The notes under the pieces are model-generated. The model worked only from the letters and a program-made list of their open reading frames with translations, was not told where the DNA came from and searched no databases. Positions 35,401 to 47,524 of a DNA stretch of 64,000 nt are shown here, piece by piece (the stretch's first letter is position 1; every line of letters begins with the position of its first letter). A program made the translations under genes and the position numbers. The stretch lies in the NCBI GenBank assembly GCA_002104985.1, contig MCGO01000036.1:124001-188000 (forward strand), given 5' to 3'. Source of the stretch: Rhizoclosmatium globosum. Lineage: Eukaryota > Chytridiomycota > Chytridiomycetes > Chytridiales > Chytriomycetaceae.

Positions 35401-35502
35401 CCCATAACTGCAGTGCTGAATATCAGTTCAGTTCAGGCAGCCTACCTGACCCAATACAACCTGACAAAATCCAACACTAGATCTGCAGATAACTGAAATT
35501 TG

Positions 35503-35542
35503 AGTTGCAGGAGTCAGTCTGAGGCTAATGACTCCTGCAACT
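35503..35542. repeat. 14-bp perfect hairpin
   Basis: The arms AGTTGCAGGAGTCA (35503-35516) and TGACTCCTGCAACT (35529-35542) are perfect reverse complements with a 12-base loop. It lies just past the retroelement relic. It could be an element end or a transcript hairpin. Confidence 0.75.
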
Positions 35543-36921
35543 TAAAGTGACAGTTGGTAGGTCCAACTTTGTGAAACCTCTAACTGGTCTCGATCCATCG
35601 ACTGGACGACAACAGACCTCGATCGTTATAGATTTGAAAGTTATGTCCATCCTACCCTGTAGGTCCATTGGCCCCAATTGCAGAGCGGGAAATGTGCAGT
35701 TCCTAAGCACGTTAGAGCATTGTAGAACTAACAGTAAGGGAAGGGAAAGAACAGGAAAGGGAATAACAATAAAAGAAACAACACAACTAGTAAAGAAATA
35801 CTCCACCTTGTAGCTGCTCGACTCACCCCACTGAAGAGCGCTTTTAGGACTAGTGCCGCATGACCTGAACACAGTCTATAGCTCCTTTTCCTACGCTCGA
35901 ACGACCAAGTCCAAATGTCATTATATATGCTCGGTTTAGCAATCCGTGGGGAACTAGGTTCCTGCCTCCGCTCAAATATAATAAACTGTCGAGTTGCACC
36001 ATAATCACCCCACTGTACCTCTTGATCCATGGCTGCACAACTCCCCTTTGACTAAACGACGTCACCACGGTTATTTCCAGAAGCCGTTATCCGGTCCTAA
36101 GCGCTTCACGGTCCATTGACGTTATCCACGTTACTTTTGGCCAGACCTACAACCCACAGGTCCCCTAACTAGAGATTCTTCCTGTGCCCATTGTACCTGT
36201 GCTACTTGTTCAACACTATCGCTCAGAACTCGCAACGAGATTCCCTGGCGTGAATATGGTCGACAACAGTGCTCACCCGCAGCGACTGTTGAAGGGTCCT
36301 TGAATATACTCTCTATGCTCGCCACAGCACTTCAATTATAGACAACTTCAATCTTTACTGATTTACCGCTGATTCCCCATAACAACAAATAAATAAGTAA
36401 AGTACAAAAATAACAATATAATAAACGCAAAAGAATAAATACAAGCCCTGTTGCCAAGTCTTTGAACCTAGGTAATGAACAAGAAGAACCCCTTGTGAAG
36501 TACTTCACAACTTTTGCACAAATACAGCCATTGAAGACTTGCTGTGATGTACCTTTTGTCTATCAAAAATTTCAGTTTGGTGAGGCCTAAACACGCAGCA
36601 TTTTATGGTTACTAAGTGGCTGGAGGTTGGCGAGGAGGGAATTGCCGCTGAGTTAGTTGGAAGATAGTAAGGATAAACCAGACAACCCCTGAGAGTCCCT
36701 CTCAAGCAGCTGGTATTTTGTGAAATCCAACCCTGACACAAACCTTCTTGCACCTTAGAGACTTAAGAAGAAGAAAATATGCTCACACTATGGGACAACT
36801 TTGGGCAGGAAAATTGCATAACTGCTCTCCAACTGAAGGTAGTTCCAGAAAGATATAAAAGAAGATATTGTATATTAAGTAAGGCTTTGTATTGAAACAA
36901 TTCAACGTAAGCAAAAGGAGA
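35543..36921. other. About 1.4 kb without recognisable gene
   Basis: Short open frames on both strands (for example 115 codons minus at 35525-35872) show no recognisable domain or splice continuity. Composition is mixed, with an AT-rich patch at 36370-36440. It may be further degraded element sequence plus the 3' flank of the RhoGAP gene. Confidence 0.45.
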
Positions 36922-38729
36922 TTAAGCAGATGTGCTACCTCCAGCACTGGCATTTGTGACAAATGAAAGAAAATCACTTGACAAACTCTTATTGTCTGGA
37001 TTTTGTTGAAGAGAGTCAGCCCTGGTGTTGTTTTTTGATTCAGAAACAGGAATGGTTTGAGACTGAGCAATTGCAGTATTTTGATGGAAGAGTTGAGGCA
37101 TAAAACTTTTGAACCAATCCTTTATCAGTTGTGGCTGAATATTGCTGAATTCAGATCCCCAGTTGGCAAATATGTGCAACATTACGGGTTTCTGAAAAAG
37201 GGAGGAATGAAACTGTTTCTTGACCAATAAAGTCAATGTTTCCAAAGATGAAGTCTGCATGATTGATTACAAACTCGCCACCCTCTTTTGCAGTTATAAA
37301 AACACAGGTTGCTAAGTTTTTAGCAGTCATTTTGTTTGTTTTGGAATAGGATGCAACGCGTTGCAAATGAAGCAAGAAGTATGCCACAGTATGAAGATGT
37401 TGACGAGAACGAAAATGATCTTCAAATGTACGTTTGACTCTGCTCCAAAGTTCCTGTGATGGCAGATTGCTACCACATTCTAAATTTCATTGAATGAACT
37501 CAAACAGTAAAAATGCAGAAGAATAAATATACCAAGTGCAATTGCGTCCATTTCCGTCCAAAATTCATCAGGAATAAACTGGTCTTTGACAGAGGCAAAG
37601 AACTTTTTCAAAAGGCTCGCAATTGTTGCAGGTGTTTCATTGTCCAAGAGTACAGGAAATCCTTCTGAGCTGGGAAGGATATCACCTTCCTATAATCCAA
37701 CGCATTTTCTAGTTCCCTTAAATTTAGTGTTTGCAATAGAATTATTTCTGGATGTGTCTTTGGAAGAGCCTCTTGTAGTCAACAGAGACAAGTTTGTAAG
37801 TTGAGTCGAAACAGGTTGGTCTGGAATTATTTGCGTCTTACTAGTTTCTGAAGTCAGAGGCGTGGAAGGAGATGGCATGCAAAGGCGTGAATCACTTCTT
37901 TCATTTATCATTGATGACAGTGACTTCGAACAAGGCAATTCCGCAGGTAACTTCTTCGTTGACAAACCAGTTCCGGATTTTTCTCGAATTGCTGAATAAA
38001 TAACTTGATATTTCATGATCCATTAATTTACACGTTTTTGACTTCCAGGAACGCGATACAGTCCTTCAGTCTGAAGTACTTGTTTCCGCTCAAGGTACTC
38101 AACACATTGAACGACAATATCGGGAATCCCGTTTTTACAAGAAATACTTGCTGATTCTTCGATGGTGACGTTAAATATTGGACCATCTGCCTCTTCTTCT
38201 CTACTCTTTGTTGTGGGCGGCAGAGACTTCTTTGGTTGGATTCCGACTTGTGTAATAGAAATAATGGCGTTAAGCAAGCTTGACAGTTGTTTCTTGGAAC
38301 TTGGCTTTCGCTGACTGCAATGCCTCGGCTTTTGACAACTTCGACTATCACTGGAATTTGATGAGTGCGAAGTAATAGATGATTTTGATTCATGTACACT
38401 GTTTCTTGTTTTAAGAGATATGAGGTAAATACCTGAATCATCACTCACCTCGCTGATTCGTTTTCTGAGATGTGGCTCCTCACTGACGGACCTGAAAAGA
38501 GAGACCGTGCCAGAGAGAGGGTTTTTGAGGAACGTGAAAGAAGAGACGATTTGGATTTACTAGTCTTGTCATCAGAGTTTTGGTTTCGGTCGAATACAAC
38601 GCACCTATCTGAGCCATGTTCTGATTTGTGGGGATTTCGCTTGATCAAAATGGTGTTAAAGGGAGATTCGACAATGGACGGGGCTTTTGTACTGGATTGG
38701 GAGAGGTTCGGTGTGTTTCTGGGAATCAT
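36922..38729 (-). CDS. RhoGAP-domain protein with an insertion inside the GAP fold
   Basis: A GTPase-activating protein for Rho-family GTPases. The start at 38729 (MIPRNTPNLSQSSTKAPSIV) opens a basic, Ser-rich N-terminus with an intron at about 38455-38440. The RhoGAP domain begins with PIFNVTIEESAS and VVQCVEYLERKQVLQTEG; LYRVPGSQKRV holds the arginine finger (about 38050). After an intron comes a Ser/Thr-rich stretch of about 90-110 residues (38010-37690), then the second half of the fold: LASLLKKFFASVKDQFIPD-type segment (37650), LHTVAYFLLHLQRVASYSK, NKMTAKNLATCVF. The tail (LIKDWFKSFMPQLFHQN) ends at 36922. A one-base break near 37190 (T run) separates SFLPF from QKPVMLHIFANWG. The NKMTxxNLA motif and Arg finger make the domain call firm; the target GTPase is unknown. 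Confidence 0.84.
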
Positions 38730-39167
38730 CGAGTTTGTGTCGTGGATCCTCGCGAGAAAGCACTTGATAGTTCAAATAGCTTAATCTATTTGAAAGTCAG
38801 TTATGTATATTAAATAGAAGAAGAATCAGAATTTCACTTTGTTCCAGTTCGACGGATTTTCTTTCCTTTGTCTCCAGTGCCAGAGGTTATTGAAATCGAA
38901 ATCCGACCAGAACTTGACTCGTTACTGTTGATATCCGACTTACAGAATTATTTAGTTAAGTGATCACAAAGCTGTAACTGGAGCATAATAAAATATTCTC
39001 TTGATACAAACCAAAATCAAACATTTGCCAATATGAAAAGTAATAAAAAATCCGCGAATTTTATTTTTTGTGTGCGCTTGACGTGAGAGACTTTGGAATG
39101 CTCTTTGTCTCAAACCCACTTGTAACCTTTGTCTTACTTGGTCGACTGAAATCACTCCCTCGGCTGT
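38730..39167. other. Intergenic, upstream of RhoGAP gene
   Basis: 438 bp between the RhoGAP start and the 3' end of the next minus-strand gene. It is AT-rich; the 63-codon frame at 38964-39155 has no support. Nothing else is seen. Confidence 0.5.
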
Positions 39168-40052
39168 TCACCTAACTAATCGTTCGTGAGCCTCATTCCT
39201 CCACAGTGCCCATTTCATGGTTCCCAAAATGCAAAAGGTCAAGTAGAAGAATATATACGTCAGTAACAATGCAATGCTCGACCCAGTAACTCCAAATACA
39301 GTAAAGCCCACTAAAGCCAAAAACGCCTGTGAAATCCCGGCAATGCCGTACTTAGAAATAAGTACAAATTTTGGGTCTGCGTCTTGAAAGTCTCCGTATC
39401 TGGTCCTCCTAACAAACATAACAAACGCAGTCATGAGAATGAAATCAATTAAAACTGCAAAAACACCGCTAAGAATCGATAAGACTAGCGGAATTATGAC
39501 ACTCAGAAGCCTCACTTGCTGTGTGGGGATGAATAAACGTACAATGAGAGGAGCAATTTGAAAGAAGAAGATATATGGCGATATTTTGCACAGAAAATGG
39601 AAGTATTTGCCTGTACGTGGAAACACCCGATCTATCACACCTCCTGCTCGTTTCCTGTCAATTTAGATGTCAGACTCCAAGAGAGGCATACGCATCTCAC
39701 CAAGAATAATAAACGTATGATGTTTCCATCCCCGCTGTCGCACAGAACTTGACCAGATTACATACAATGGCGCGTTTATCAAGGACATAATCTAAACCGG
39801 CGATTGAGCAATCTTGAGCGATTTCGAAGCTTTTTCCTTGCGAGATTAGGTTCCCGTGATTGAAAGTCCACACGCGAGTAGAGCGATATTGAATGGAGAA
39901 AGGATGCTCGTGATGCCTCGTTGACCATCAGTTTTCACAATGAAAACCAATAATACTACCACAGTAGCCGAAGAGACACCTGAAAATGAATAGAAGTAGT
40001 AGGAATACTGGAGGAAAGAAGGTGTATCTCTGGAGACAAGGACAAGAGTCAT
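39168..40052 (-). CDS. Multi-pass membrane protein of unknown family, copy 1
   Basis: I do not recognise the family. The start at 40052 (MTLVLVSRDTPSFLQYSYYF) aligns with the start of copy 2. An N-terminal membrane segment (SFSGVSSATVVVLLVFIVKT) is followed by SPFNIALLACGLSI, a conserved cytosolic-looking block (SFEIAQDCSIAGLDYVLD, AIVCNLVKF), an intron near 39700-39650, and a C-terminal half with about four helices: YIFFFQIAPLIVRLFIP, PLVLSILSGVFAVLIDFILM, ISQAFLALVGFTVFGVTG and LLTYIFFYLTFCILGTMKWA. The stop at 39168 follows WRNEAHERLVR. A further intron lies near 39850-39840. The topology suggests six or seven helices and no enzyme motif. It is tandem with copy 2 at about 60-65 percent identity by eye. 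Confidence 0.68.
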
Positions 40053-40154
40053 CAAAAGGATTTGCAACGACAATCAAATATGATGGAATAGAAAGAAGGA
40101 CAATATTTAATACAACCTTATGATGATCATTAATAGTCAGTATATATCTATGCT

Positions 40155-41149
40155 TTATTTACTGATTGCACTTGAAGTTGCAGATTTTGGTTGACTCCGA
40201 GTGCCAGCCCAACTATTCCTCGACTTACTTTTTCTGCTGGCTCGACTCTTTCGGCTGTTCAAACCAGCAGTCCGCTCTTGCACCTCATTTCTCCACAGTG
40301 CCCATTTCATGGTTCCCAGAATGCAAAAGGTCAAGAAAAAGAAGATTTGCATCGAAAACAATGCTGCGAGCCAACCTGTAACGCCAAATATCGCAAAAGA
40401 TACTAATGCTAAAAATGCTTGAAGAATCGCGGCAATACCATATTTAGATATCAACAAGAATTTGTTGTCAGCGTCTTGGAAATCCCCGTACTGGGTTTTC
40501 CTCACAAACAACACAAACGCAGTCATGAGAATGAAATCAATTAAAACCGCAACGACGCCGCTAAGAATTGATACCGCGAGAGGGAGGTAAACTGTCAAGA
40601 GCTTCACTTGCTGGGTCGGAATAAACAACCGTGCGACATAGGAGATAATTGGAGAAAGAAAATGTATGGCGAAACTTTGCACAGATAATAGAAATGTTTC
40701 CCCGTATGTGGGAATACCCTGTCAACAACTCCTCCCGCGCGTTTCCTTTTCTTTCCTAATTAGACATAGAGAGACGGACACGGTCTGAATATATCTCACC
40801 AAGAATAATAAATATATGACGTTTCCATTGTCCTGTAGCAAAGTACTTTACTAGATTGCATCCAATCGCTCGTCTATCAAAAAGATAATCCAATCCGGCG
40901 ATTGTACAGTCCAAAGCTATTTCGAAGCTCTTAGCTTGTGCATCAATATCACGGTGATTGAAAACCCACACGCCAATAAAGCAATGTTGAAGGGTGAGAG
41001 GAATGTCGACAAGCCCTTTTCCCCATCTGTTTTCGCAATGAAAACTGAAAGGACCACTACAGACGCTAAAGAAACGCCAGAAAACGAATAGTAGTAGTAA
41101 GAGTACAGACGGAAAGGAGGTGGTCTCTGGAGACAAGAACAGACGACAT
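40155..41149 (-). CDS. Multi-pass membrane protein of unknown family, copy 2
   Basis: The tandem paralogue of the gene at 39168. The start at 41149 (MSSVLVSRD) is followed by a one-base break near 41120, then FRLYSYYYYSFSGVSLASVV and SPFNIALLACGFSIT. The block SFEIALDCTIAGLDYLFDRR, AIGCNLVKYFATGQWKRH matches copy 1 closely. The second half has PTQQVKLLTVYLPLAVSIL, GVVAVLIDFILMTAFVLFVR, QYGDFQDADNKFLLISKYG and IFFFLTFCILGTMKWALWR. The C-terminus carries an extra basic, Ser-rich tail (SRKSRASRKSKSRNSWAG) that copy 1 lacks. One break near 40650 separates two parts of the second half. The DIDxxA(Q)xKSFEI region and QYGDFQDAD are useful family probes. It is divergent from COQ8 by 121 bp. Confidence 0.68.
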
Positions 41150-41270
41150 GAATCTTGAAAGATTTTCAATATTGATGACAACAATATATATACTAAACTT
41201 AAGCATTCCATTTAATTCATCTTTATTCCAGTTATTTCCAATTTCCTTTGTCACAAAAAAGAAACACTCG
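41150..41270. promoter_or_regulatory. Shared divergent intergenic region, membrane protein / COQ8
   Basis: 121 bp between opposite starts, AT-rich, with TATATATAC at about 41187-41195. A core promoter role is inferred from position. Confidence 0.3.
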
Positions 41271-43196
41271 ATGATTACAGCACGGCGATCGCTGGTCCTC
41301 GGACGATTCCAGCGAATTCGCCAAAGCAGCACGCTCAGCCAGTACGCAGCAGATGGCATCAGTCTCACGCTTGGAGCAGTCAATGTTGCTGAGCGAGTGT
41401 TAGGCATTGGTAATGCAGTGACAGTTCCATCGGACGCGGCACCACTCCCACCAGTTGTCTCTGTCGGCACAACCAGCACAGCAAACCACTCTCAAGAAGC
41501 AGCGCTGAAGACGGCTCCGTTCAAGGACCCACGCCAACCACAACCACCACCGAAACCACGAGTGATTGTTGAACCACCAACTCCAACGCACATGACACCC
41601 GCGGCCGTGCCTGCCACGCGCCTCTCTCGCCTGTTTCAGTACTCGGCTCTGGCGGGCGGCGTGGCTGCCGGTGTCGTGGGCGGGGCTGTGTCAAGCGTCT
41701 TTGCCTCGGATCAGAACTCGCTTCAGCAGAACAGCCTCGTCTTTTCTAAAAACAACATGGACAGAATTGTCGCTCGTCTGTCGCGGATGCGTGGCGCCGC
41801 TCTCAAACTCGGTCAGATGCTCTCCATCCAGGACTCTCACATGCTCCCTCAGGAACTCGAAACGATTCTGCTGCGCGTGCAAACTCGGCTAATTACATGC
41901 CAGACTCACAACTCATGAAAATGATGCATGCTGAATTGGGCGAAAACTGGAAATCTGATCATTTTGCTTCTTTCACTGAGACTCCATTTGCTGCTGCCTC
42001 CATCGGCCAAGTTCACTATGCTACTCTCCTGCCAACAACCCCGACATCGCCTCCCACTCCTGTTGCAGTCAAAATTCAGTACCCTGGTGTCGCCCAATCC
42101 ATCGACTCAGACATTTCATATCTCCGCACTCTCTCCATGATGGGTTCTATTCTTCCCCGTGGAATGTATCTTGATAACACTCTTCGTGTCGCTCGCCTCG
42201 AACTGGTTGGGAATGTGATTACACTCGGGAAGCGAACGCAATGATTCGGTTTCGGGAACTGTTGGAAAAGAGTACGGTTCTCGATGGCGTCTATGTTCCA
42301 AAAGTATTTGAACATGTGTCCACTTCTAAAGTCCTGACGTGTGAATTTGTGCCTGGTGTATCCATTGGGTCCATTGGTCACCTAGATCAAGCCAAGAGGG
42401 ATGAGGTACGAGTTCTTGAGAATTGCTATAGTTGTTTTTTTAAGCGAGGAACGAGCGAGAGAAGTTTTTTCTTAGTATATATGAAAGTGTGGTGTCAGAA
42501 TTCAGCTGTTCGCAGGAAATTTACGAGGGTGAGTATAAAGTGTGTGAGAGCGAGGAACGAACGCGTATCTATCGAAATAAGGAACGAACCGGGATGCTAT
42601 GCAAGGAACGAGCTTTATTTTTCTCAGAGGAAAGAAAGACATAGAAACTCACCAATAACTAGATTGGAACACGAATGCTCCGCCTCTGCCTCGAACAGCT
42701 CTTTACATTCAGATTCATGCAAACAGATCCAAACTGGTCAAACTTTTTGTATGACGAACCAACAGACACTATCCAAATGCTCGACTTTGGAGCTGCTCGG
42801 GAATTCTCTGCTGACTTTACCGTTCCTTACCTCTCCCTCCTAAAAGCTGCGTCGCTCCAAGACCGCGAAGGCGCCATTCAATACTCCCAAAAGCTGGTTT
42901 CTTGACTGGATTTGAAAGTGATGCCATGTTGAACGCACACCTGAACTCGCTCTTTTTGTTGGCAAGCCCATTCCGTCCGGTCAGACGAAGCCATTTGATT
43001 TGGGTCACAGGATATTACAAGTAGTGTTCGGGCAGATATCCCTGTCATGTTGAAGGAGCGGTTAACGCCTCCTCCCGATGAGAGTTATTCTCTGCATCGT
43101 AGTTTGAGTGGAAGTTTCTTGTTGTGTGCAAAGTTGGGTGCACGTGTGGATTGTGCAAGTTTGTTTGTAGGCTGGTGTAATTTTTTATTGCATTGA
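41271..43196 (+). CDS. COQ8: COQ8/ADCK atypical kinase for coenzyme Q biosynthesis
   Basis: A UbiB-family mitochondrial protein needed for ubiquinone synthesis. The start at 41271 (MITARRSLVLGRFQRIRQSS) looks like a mitochondrial presequence (Arg-rich, no acids). A Pro-rich stretch leads to the hydrophobic segment YSALAGGVAAGVVGGAVSSV, then the family-defining KxGQ motif (GAALKLGQMLSIQD, about 41810), the Ala-rich loop (FAAASIGQVHYA) that replaces the usual Gly-rich loop, VAVKIQYPGVAQSI with the catalytic Lys, LTCEFVPGVSI in the hinge, TDPNWSNFLYDEP and MLDFGAAREFS with the metal-binding Asp. The end ALLCAKLGARVDCASLF-like segment is followed by the TGA at 43194-43196. Frame breaks or short introns occur near 41885, 42225 and 43000. 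The intron at 42406-42662 carries four AGGAACGA repeats. Confidence 0.92.
42447..42611 (+). repeat. Four dispersed AGGAACGA copies in COQ8 intron
   Basis: AGGAACGA occurs at 42447-42454, 42553-42560, 42580-42587 and 42604-42611, each followed by G or A and C, inside the 257-bp intron. The spacing is irregular. It could be an insertion fragment or a splicing-enhancer-like cluster. Confidence 0.7.
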
Positions 43197-43281
43197 ACTC
43201 ATGCAGCATGGAATTAATCTTTCCTGCAATTCACGCCAGTAAAATTAATACCTAATGGAAGAAATGTCCTCCTTTATTTTA

Positions 43282-46200
43282 CTAATGACGAATGAGGTCG
43301 TAATGGTCTCTGGCAATCTCTCCAATAACAGCAGCGTTCGCTGATCCAGTTGCGTTCACCATCTCTCCAAAGATGGTACCCTCGCGTGAAAGCAACAAAT
43401 GAGGTGGTTCAAACTCGGCCACCTTTCCATTCTCCAACACAAGAACCTTATCAAAGGCGGCAATTGTGTTCAATCTGTGAGCAACACTCAACACAGTCGC
43501 ATCCTTGAAATATGTTTCATCGAGTCTTGAATTCTCTTGTCTGATTCGGCATCAACAGAAGAAGTAGCTTCATCCATGATAAGGATCTTGGATTTCTCGA
43601 GCAAAACCTTGGCCAGGCACAACAATTGACGCTGTCCAGCAGACAAGTTTGTTCCTCCCTCGGAAATAGCAGAATCAAGCTTTTCGTTCAAACTAGAAAC
43701 GTATTCCTTCATCCCAACGCATTCCAAAGCGTACCAAATATCTTCATCCGTATACTTCGAGAAGGATCGATATTTGATCGGAAGAGCCGTCAAACAAAGT
43801 CGGGTTCTGTGGAATCATTTGGATACTTGTTCTCAACTTCCGAAGTCCTAAAGTTGAGATATCTTGTCCGTCAATCGTGATTGATCCTGCCTGTGCTTCA
43901 ATAAGACGGAAGAATGAGTCCATCAAGGTGGACTTTCCGGATCCTGTTCGACCGACAACGCCGATTTTCTCACCAGCACTGATGTGAAGCGTGATTCCGT
44001 TGATTACTTTATGATCTGGTCTAGCATCGTAACAAAGTTCTAGGTTTTTGATGTCAATGGATCCGGAAGAGGCCATTGGTGAGTGTGCGTCTTTTGGGAG
44101 GTCTCGACTTGCTTCGGCGGGATCTGGAAAGCGTAATAGTTAGACGCTCGACAGCAACCATCTACAGTTTTGGATTAGTTTAGAATCGAAAATTTCGACG
44201 TATTACGTTTGCTTCCAAGTCCGCAATCATTGCCAACATCCATTTAGTGCAACTGCTGAAGCTCCAACGAGAGAAAGTGCCAGACCGACAAAAGATCTCG
44301 GTAAAATTCCACCGACACCAAATAACACCAACGAAAGAGTAATAAGTGCACCAAGCGCATCAAGACGCAAGTTTATCCAGTATTGTGAATGACTGAACAA
44401 GAGCATCGAAAGGTTAGCTTGGTCTTGTCTTGCCATTTGCTTTGCGATAAATTGAGGCTGGCCATTGTACGCAAGCACGGTTGGAATTCCAGAAAGAGTT
44501 TCACTGATGTGAGCAATATTTGGAGACTGCATAATACTGCTGAGACGTTTGAGTTCGCGATATGATTTCTTGAAAAGGAGAAGATGAGGACAGCTGTAAT
44601 ACAGAAAGCGATGACAATCGGAATGATGTAGTAGGAAGATATGCAAATGACGAGAAGGGAAACCAAAACTTCACTGGAACTGCTAAAAATATTCATAATA
44701 GCTCGGTCCCTACGAAATATTAATCAATCGCCAAGGAGATGGGTCAAAAACTCACATTCCATTATCCATTTGTTCATGTCTTTCGAAGACGGTTTATAAT
44801 ACGCCCAATCGGTTGGTATCGTAGAATGACATTTTAGCACGAAGAAGGCCGCCCATCGCATTGTTGTGGATACGTCGTGACGTAGGAATTGTACTGTACA
44901 ACGTCAACGCGTTCCCACAAACTCCAATAACCGAAGTCGCGAACGTCAAACTACAATATGTCACCAAGTATGCGATACCACTCAAGGCCCATGCATTCGA
45001 AGTCCAGACGAGAGCGTGATACCACTCGACACTTTGAATCCAACCATCATCACAAAGAGGCACATCAACAATCCAAGTCTGTTGAATCCAAAAAGTCTGA
45101 AGTACCACGCATATGTTTCAGTTGTGACTAATCCCGTCTGTCTGTCTTCCGCAACGACTTCTTGTTCTCTTGTTTCATCCTCCACTTTCCCCTTCTTTTT
45201 GGCGACAACTACGTTTTCAAGACCTTCTTCCTCGTCAAGATGGTAATCTTTCATAATCTGAACCAAACGACCCTTTTCATCTCCCATCAGTTCCACAAAC
45301 TCTCCAAATTGTACAATCTCGCCCGCTTCCATAACGACTACATAGTCACATTTTGGCAACACGTGTAACAAGTGCGTCGCAATTAACACGGTCTTGCCTT
45401 TCATGGCCCTTGAACAGCCTGTTCAAACACTTCTTTCCCAACATGGGCATCAAGAGCAGAGAGGGGGTCATCAAGCAACACCAAATCCGCATCCGATGCA
45501 ATCGCGCGTGCAAGAGCGATACGAGCCTTCTGTCCTCCTGAGAGGTTGATTCCCTTTTCTCCAATCTGTGTATTCACTCCTGCTGGGAAACTCGCGAGGT
45601 CTTTTGCTAAAGCACACGCGGCAATAGCTGTGTCAATGTGGGATGGAGTGACAGAAGGGCTCAAGAGTGTGATGTTGTCTTGGATGGTTCCGGAAAGGAT
45701 CCAAGGCTCTTGTGGGCAGTAGGCTAGTTGTGTTGAGTAAAGGACAGCGGTTCCAGAAGTTTTGCGCATTTGGGAGGCGAGAGCTGCGAGGAGAGACGAC
45801 TTTCCGCTTCCAGTTGCGCCAACGACTGCGACAAGAGATCCGTGTGGGATTTGAAGGTTTATAGACGTCAGAGTGAATATGTCAGAGTCTGTGTCTTTCA
45901 GTGTAATTTCTTCGTCGCCTTTTGAAGTAGGAGGGGATGGAGCAGCTTCGACTTTGTCTTTGGCGCTCTCCCACGTGAAACAGGCGTTTTCAAGGAGTAT
46001 CGCCTTTGAGGACGAGGAAATAGGTTGATGTGAAGTAATTTCATCAGGAGAAACTTCCTCTGCTTGTAAGAACGTCTGAATACGTTTGTATGCGACACTT
46101 GTCGTCGTAATTCCACTAAAAATATTTGCATTAGTTCCAACTCAAAGATATGTTGCTAACATACCTCACAATTCCAAAAAGCTGAGGCGAAATGGCCATC

Positions 46201-47524
46201 AGAGTTTGGAGGAGTGAATAGGCAGTAAACACAACAGCTGGATCCATGTTTCCTCCGAGCAAGCTACATTGACGCTTTAGTGAAACAAAAACTAAACAAC
46301 CAAAATTAAGAACTCAACTCATAAGTCAAAATGGCCATAGGAGTAGTAAAACTCTGCTGCAACAAAATCACAATGAAAAGCAACACCAAATACTTGGCCA
46401 TTCCATAGAGTGCTGTAATTTGGTCCTCCCGATCAGCCTGAATCCGTTTCTCCATTTCATCTTCAAGCGCATGATATTTGACCGCCTTGATTCCATACAA
46501 AAACTCTCGCAATTGAGTTGTACGATGATCCAATGCAAGATCATAATTCAAGAAAGCTTTTCTCAATGGCGGCATAATCAAGAAAAGCAGCCCCGCGCAT
46601 CCAACAAAGACACCGGCAGCAATAACTGTAGCAATTTTCAAGAGCGTTGAGACAAAGTAGAGTGAGACGGCAACTTGAATTGGAATCGACCAACTTGTAT
46701 TGATGACCTGCATGAATAATCCGATTTTTGGGATATCTGTGGCGATGAAAGTGTTGATTCGACCGGCAGGGTACTCTCGTCGGGACTGAGAACCGAGGCG
46801 AAGAGCTTTTCGGTACACTGCTGTAATCATTGCAGCTTGTAGTCTGAGGGACGTGATCATGGTGTTACTTGCAGCCATATTTGTGCAGAATGTTGTGACA
46901 ATTTGAATTCCTAATGCAACGGTGTTAGCGCCACTTAAAGACGAAAATTGACCGTCAATGTTCTACCAAAGAAGAGGAAGGCCAAAGCGTATCCATTTTG
47001 AAGAATCAATTTGTCTCGTGGGTATCAGGGTTCAAGTAGTTGACGACTTCTCCGATCACGAGGGACGTGCTTATGTTTGTGGTGATGAGAATGGCTTGCA
47101 AGAAAGCATTGGTGAACCTGTCAAATTGAAGAGTGAGTTGGGAACGATGCAGGAGCAGATTAAATAATAAAGATGGCTAGTACACAATGCGAGAGACATG
47201 AGGAAAGAGAGCGCTGACGAGGGATTGAGATGGGTCTCGTTGCGGGATCGAGCGGCAACACAGTGTTCAGTGAAGTCATCGAGCCAATGCGACGACACCA
47301 CGGCAGAGTCTTTCGTGGCAAGTGCGGGAAGGTCCTTTTTGGATTGGTTTAAGCACTAGTTACAAAAGTGATACCAGATTGGCTTACGTCCTCCTCGAGC
47401 GGCTTTGAATATCCCTTCCGGAGCAACGGAAAGATCCACGAGATTGTTGCAAATGAGAATGCGTTCCATTCAATCTGATCTTTGGCATCCAATCCGGCGG
47501 CGGCCTTGCTTCCGGCTGCGACCA
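43282..47524 (-). CDS. ABCC/MRP-type transporter (short form)
   Basis: The start at 47524 (MVAAGSKAAAGLDAKDQIEW) is followed by the family segment NAFSFATISWIFPLLRKGYS, an intron at about 47388-47345, and DLPALATKDSAVVSSHWLDD. TMD1 spans about 47170-46190 (LREFLYGIKAVKYHALEDE near 46480). NBD1 (46140-45280) has an Ala-linked Walker A region at about 45800, [15 protein letters not shown] (about 45510) and [20 protein letters not shown] (about 45450). The linker MKDYHLDEEEGLENV precedes TMD2 (45110-44165). NBD2 (44076-43282) has GRTGSGKSTLMDSFFRL, LSAGQRQLLCLAKVLLEK, LIMDEATSSVDAESDK. Frame breaks lie near 43515, 43765, 44235, 44580, 44750-44815, 45000, 45405 and 46960. It has more breaks than the copy at 17890, so pseudogene status is possible, but both NBDs keep every catalytic motif. 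It is divergent from EMC1. Confidence 0.88.

Noticed and set aside
35525..35872. Minus-strand 115-codon frame as a gene
   Set aside because: No domain, no splice continuity, and overlap with relic-type sequence.
38964..39155. 63-codon minus-strand frame
   Set aside because: Short, no similarity, and it lies in the 3' flank of the membrane-protein gene.
39168..41149. Tandem membrane proteins as rhodopsin-type photoreceptors
   Set aside because: No retinal-binding Lys context or GPCR motifs could be found.
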